Source of the DNA: Actinomycetes bacterium
GTDB lineage: Bacteria; Actinomycetota; Acidimicrobiia; Acidimicrobiales; RAAP-2
Length of the DNA: 6,660 nucleotides
Direction: 5' to 3'
NCBI GenBank assembly: GCA_021777285.1
Contig: JAJYDR010000120.1
Location: forward strand, 1 to 6,660
In this document: positions 5,177-6,660 of the stretch, in pieces
Layout of the letters: each line of letters opens with the position of its first letter
How positions within the stretch are numbered: position 1 is the first letter of the stretch
Notes under the pieces: model-generated
Database searches by the model: none
What the model was told of the DNA's origin: nothing
The model's input: the letters and a program-made list of their open reading frames with translations, nothing else
Translations under genes and position numbers: made by a program

Positions 5177-6659
5177 CGGGACCCCGCACGTTCGATTCGC
5201 CGTACGACGCGACCATTGGGAGGGCACCCGCGCGTAGTGACGCTTCGACGGCGCGACGCTCGTCGCGCAGTCGGCGGGCGTCGCGGCGCGCCGTCCAGGG
5301 CCGAAGCGTCAGCATGATCGGCGGGGCGGCGCGCAACATCAGTAGGGCGTGGCCGACTCGGAGCAGTCGGATCATGCTCGGGTCCAACACGGGCCGCCGG
5401 CGCGTGGACTGCGAAACGACGCGCGCCCCATCCGCCTGGCGTGACGTCGAGACCTCTGGGGCGTCGCGCTCGCCCATGAGTTGGGCGATGTCGCGCAGGT
5501 CGCCGGCGTTGCTCGATCCACCGAGAATCACCTTCGAGGTCGCCGAGTCCCAGATCGCCTGGGCCGGTTCGTGACCCCAGCGACTGCGGGCCTGGGCCAG
5601 TGACTGTAAGACCGCGACCGTCGTGACGCCCGTTCCTCCCCCTTCGCTCATCAGCGCCCCGAGTGAGGGCAGCGGGTAGTTCGCCGCCTCGTCGAGTATC
5701 AGCGCCAGCGGCGGATCGAGACGCGCCCCACTCGAGGCGCTCGCGATCACGCGGGCGGTCTCGACCACGTCCTCGATCAGCGCCGTGACGAAGTTGGCGG
5801 TCGCGAAGGCGCCCGAACTGGTGGCGAGCAGATAGAGCGTGCCGTGCTCTCTCAGAAACGCGGCGGGGTGAAACTGCGCGTCGGGCGGTGGGCTGAGTTG
5901 CTCGATGACCTTCGGGCTCGCCAGCGGTGCGAAGACGCTACTCACCACGGACCAGATGTTCGCGCGGGGTCGTTCTTCGAGCCCCACGATTGACCCGAGC
6001 GCACTTCCCCACTGCGGCGTCGCGCGGGGAGAGGTCTTTAGTATCTCGACGGCCTCTTTCGCCTCGTCGGGCGACAGGCTCCAGCGATAGACGTCGCTCA
6101 CCGATCGGCCAGCTATCGCGGCCGCCTGGAGGAGACAGCGCACCACGACCTCAGTCTGCTGCTGCCAGAAGTTCGCGTCCTTCACGCCCCCGGCCGCGCC
6201 CGCACAGAGGGCGCCCGCGCGCATCATCGCGGTCTGGGGGTTCTCACAGCCGCGAATGGGCGACCAGCGCAGCCCGCCCGGCACGCCGAGCGCCAGCCCC
6301 TGGGGATCAAAGACCCCGACGGGGCCAAGTTTTTGGCGCGCGGTCATCGTGGCGGCGAGATTGTCCGGACGAGTACTCGTCGTGACGACGGCCCCCGGCG
6401 CGTCGAGGATGAACGGGATGACGAGGTGGTAGCCCTTGCCACTGCGCGGGGGTCCGAGAATGACCATCGAGTCTTCGACACTGGCGTAGCACGGCACTCG
6501 GCGACTCGTCCCTACGAAGAGCCCAAGGTCAGACGGTTGGGGTTGTACGACCGACGGCCGCAGAATCGCCCCTCGGGCCACGAGGTGGCGGGCGCCGGCC
6601 GCCGCCACCACCTCGTGACGCAGCGCCAAACCCGCGATGCGCGTCGGATCGTCGGACTG
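5169..6659 (-). CDS. Type IV coupling protein (VirD4/TraD/TraG family), 5' end outside window
   Basis: About 496 residues are visible, and the frame stays open to the window edge, so the N-terminus with any membrane helices is missing. The TTG at 6629 is internal. The Walker A motif GPPRSGKG is at about 6455-6432, with Gly after Lys as in many VirD4-type proteins. Then come VVTTSTRPDN, GPVGVFDPQG and RWSPIRGC. Walker B LALILDEAAN (Asp codon 5693-5691) runs into PLPSLGALMSEGGGTGVTTVAVLQSLAQARSRWG and SKVILGGSSNAGDLRDIAQLMGERD, the TraG/TraD C-terminal (TraM-recognition) block. The protein is an inner-membrane hexameric ATPase that hands relaxase-bound single-stranded DNA to a type IV secretion channel. 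The C-terminal about 50 residues are basic and lie outside the core. High GC (77% in one 60-base sample) sets it apart from the integrase end. Relaxase and channel genes are expected to the right. Confidence 0.93.
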   Translation of the reverse strand, partial: QSDDPTRIAGLALRHEVVAAAGARHLVARGAILRPSVVQPQPSDLGLFVGTSRRVPCYASVEDSMVILGPPRSGKGYHLVIPFILDAPGAVVTTSTRPDNLAATMTARQKLGPVGVFDPQGLALGVPGGLRWSPIRGCENPQTAMMRAGALCAGAAGGVKDANFWQQQTEVVVRCLLQAAAIAGRSVSDVYRWSLSPDEAKEAVEILKTSPRATPQWGSALGSIVGLEERPRANIWSVVSSVFAPLASPKVIEQLSPPPDAQFHPAAFLREHGTLYLLATSSGAFATANFVTALIEDVVETARVIASASSGARLDPPLALILDEAANYPLPSLGALMSEGGGTGVTTVAVLQSLAQARSRWGHEPAQAIWDSATSKVILGGSSNAGDLRDIAQLMGERDAPEVSTSRQADGARVVSQSTRRRPVLDPSMIRLLRVGHALLMLRAAPPIMLTLRPWTARRDARRLRDERRAVEASLRAGALPMVASYGESNVRGPDE

Positions 6660-6660
6660 C

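Noticed and set aside
5029..5574. 181-codon plus-strand frame
   Set aside because: It is an Arg/Ser-rich shadow of the coupling-protein and DUF4913-like genes in high-GC DNA.
1..6660. CRISPR array or insertion sequence
   Set aside because: I saw no regularly spaced repeats and no transposase or IS-type terminal inverted repeats.

Overview
The window looks like the left end of an integrated, probably conjugative element (ICE) in the chromosome of a high-GC Gram-positive bacterium, most likely an actinobacterium. That guess rests on the codon use, the GTG and possibly leaderless starts, the integrase type and the style of the ArdC-like and VirD4-like proteins. I cannot name the species.

Layout. 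Positions 2-559 (+) are the 3' part of a host short-chain dehydrogenase. About 500 bases follow with no convincing gene. Then comes tRNA-Lys(TTT) with an encoded CCA (1064-1139). Right behind the tRNA 3' end are a hairpin, a pair of 8-base direct repeats, and a tyrosine-recombinase integrase pointing away from the tRNA (1236-2468, +). This is the classic arrangement of an element inserted into a tRNA 3' end, so attL should lie within about 1095-1140. The partner attR would lie beyond the right edge of the window.

Everything right of the integrase is on the minus strand. In transcription order (right to left) it reads: VirD4/TraD-type coupling protein (5' end outside the window), a DUF4913-like protein (8-base overlap), a basic 69-residue small protein, an ArdC-like antirestriction/metallopeptidase protein (8-base overlap, coupled), a strongly acidic 164-residue protein (13-base gap), and a MerR/Xis-type excisionase. 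The excisionase gene runs into the integrase gene tail to tail, and the two overlap by 15 bases.

How it may work together. Integrase and excisionase control integration and excision. The coupling protein would deliver the DNA to a type IV secretion channel encoded further right. The ArdC-like protein, perhaps with its two small neighbours, would protect the incoming single-stranded DNA from host restriction. A VirD4-type coupling protein suggests single-strand, T4SS-type transfer rather than the FtsK-like double-strand transfer of classical actinomycete AICEs.

Composition is mosaic. Sixty-base samples are about 67-77% GC in the coupling-protein/DUF4913 part, about 50-52% in the acidic-protein/xis part, and about 43% just inside the predicted attL. 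The observations most worth checking are a near-identical 11-base motif upstream of both xis and the ArdC operon, a possible frameshift at the end of the acidic gene, the convergent int/xis overlap, and the small basic gene coupled to ardC.
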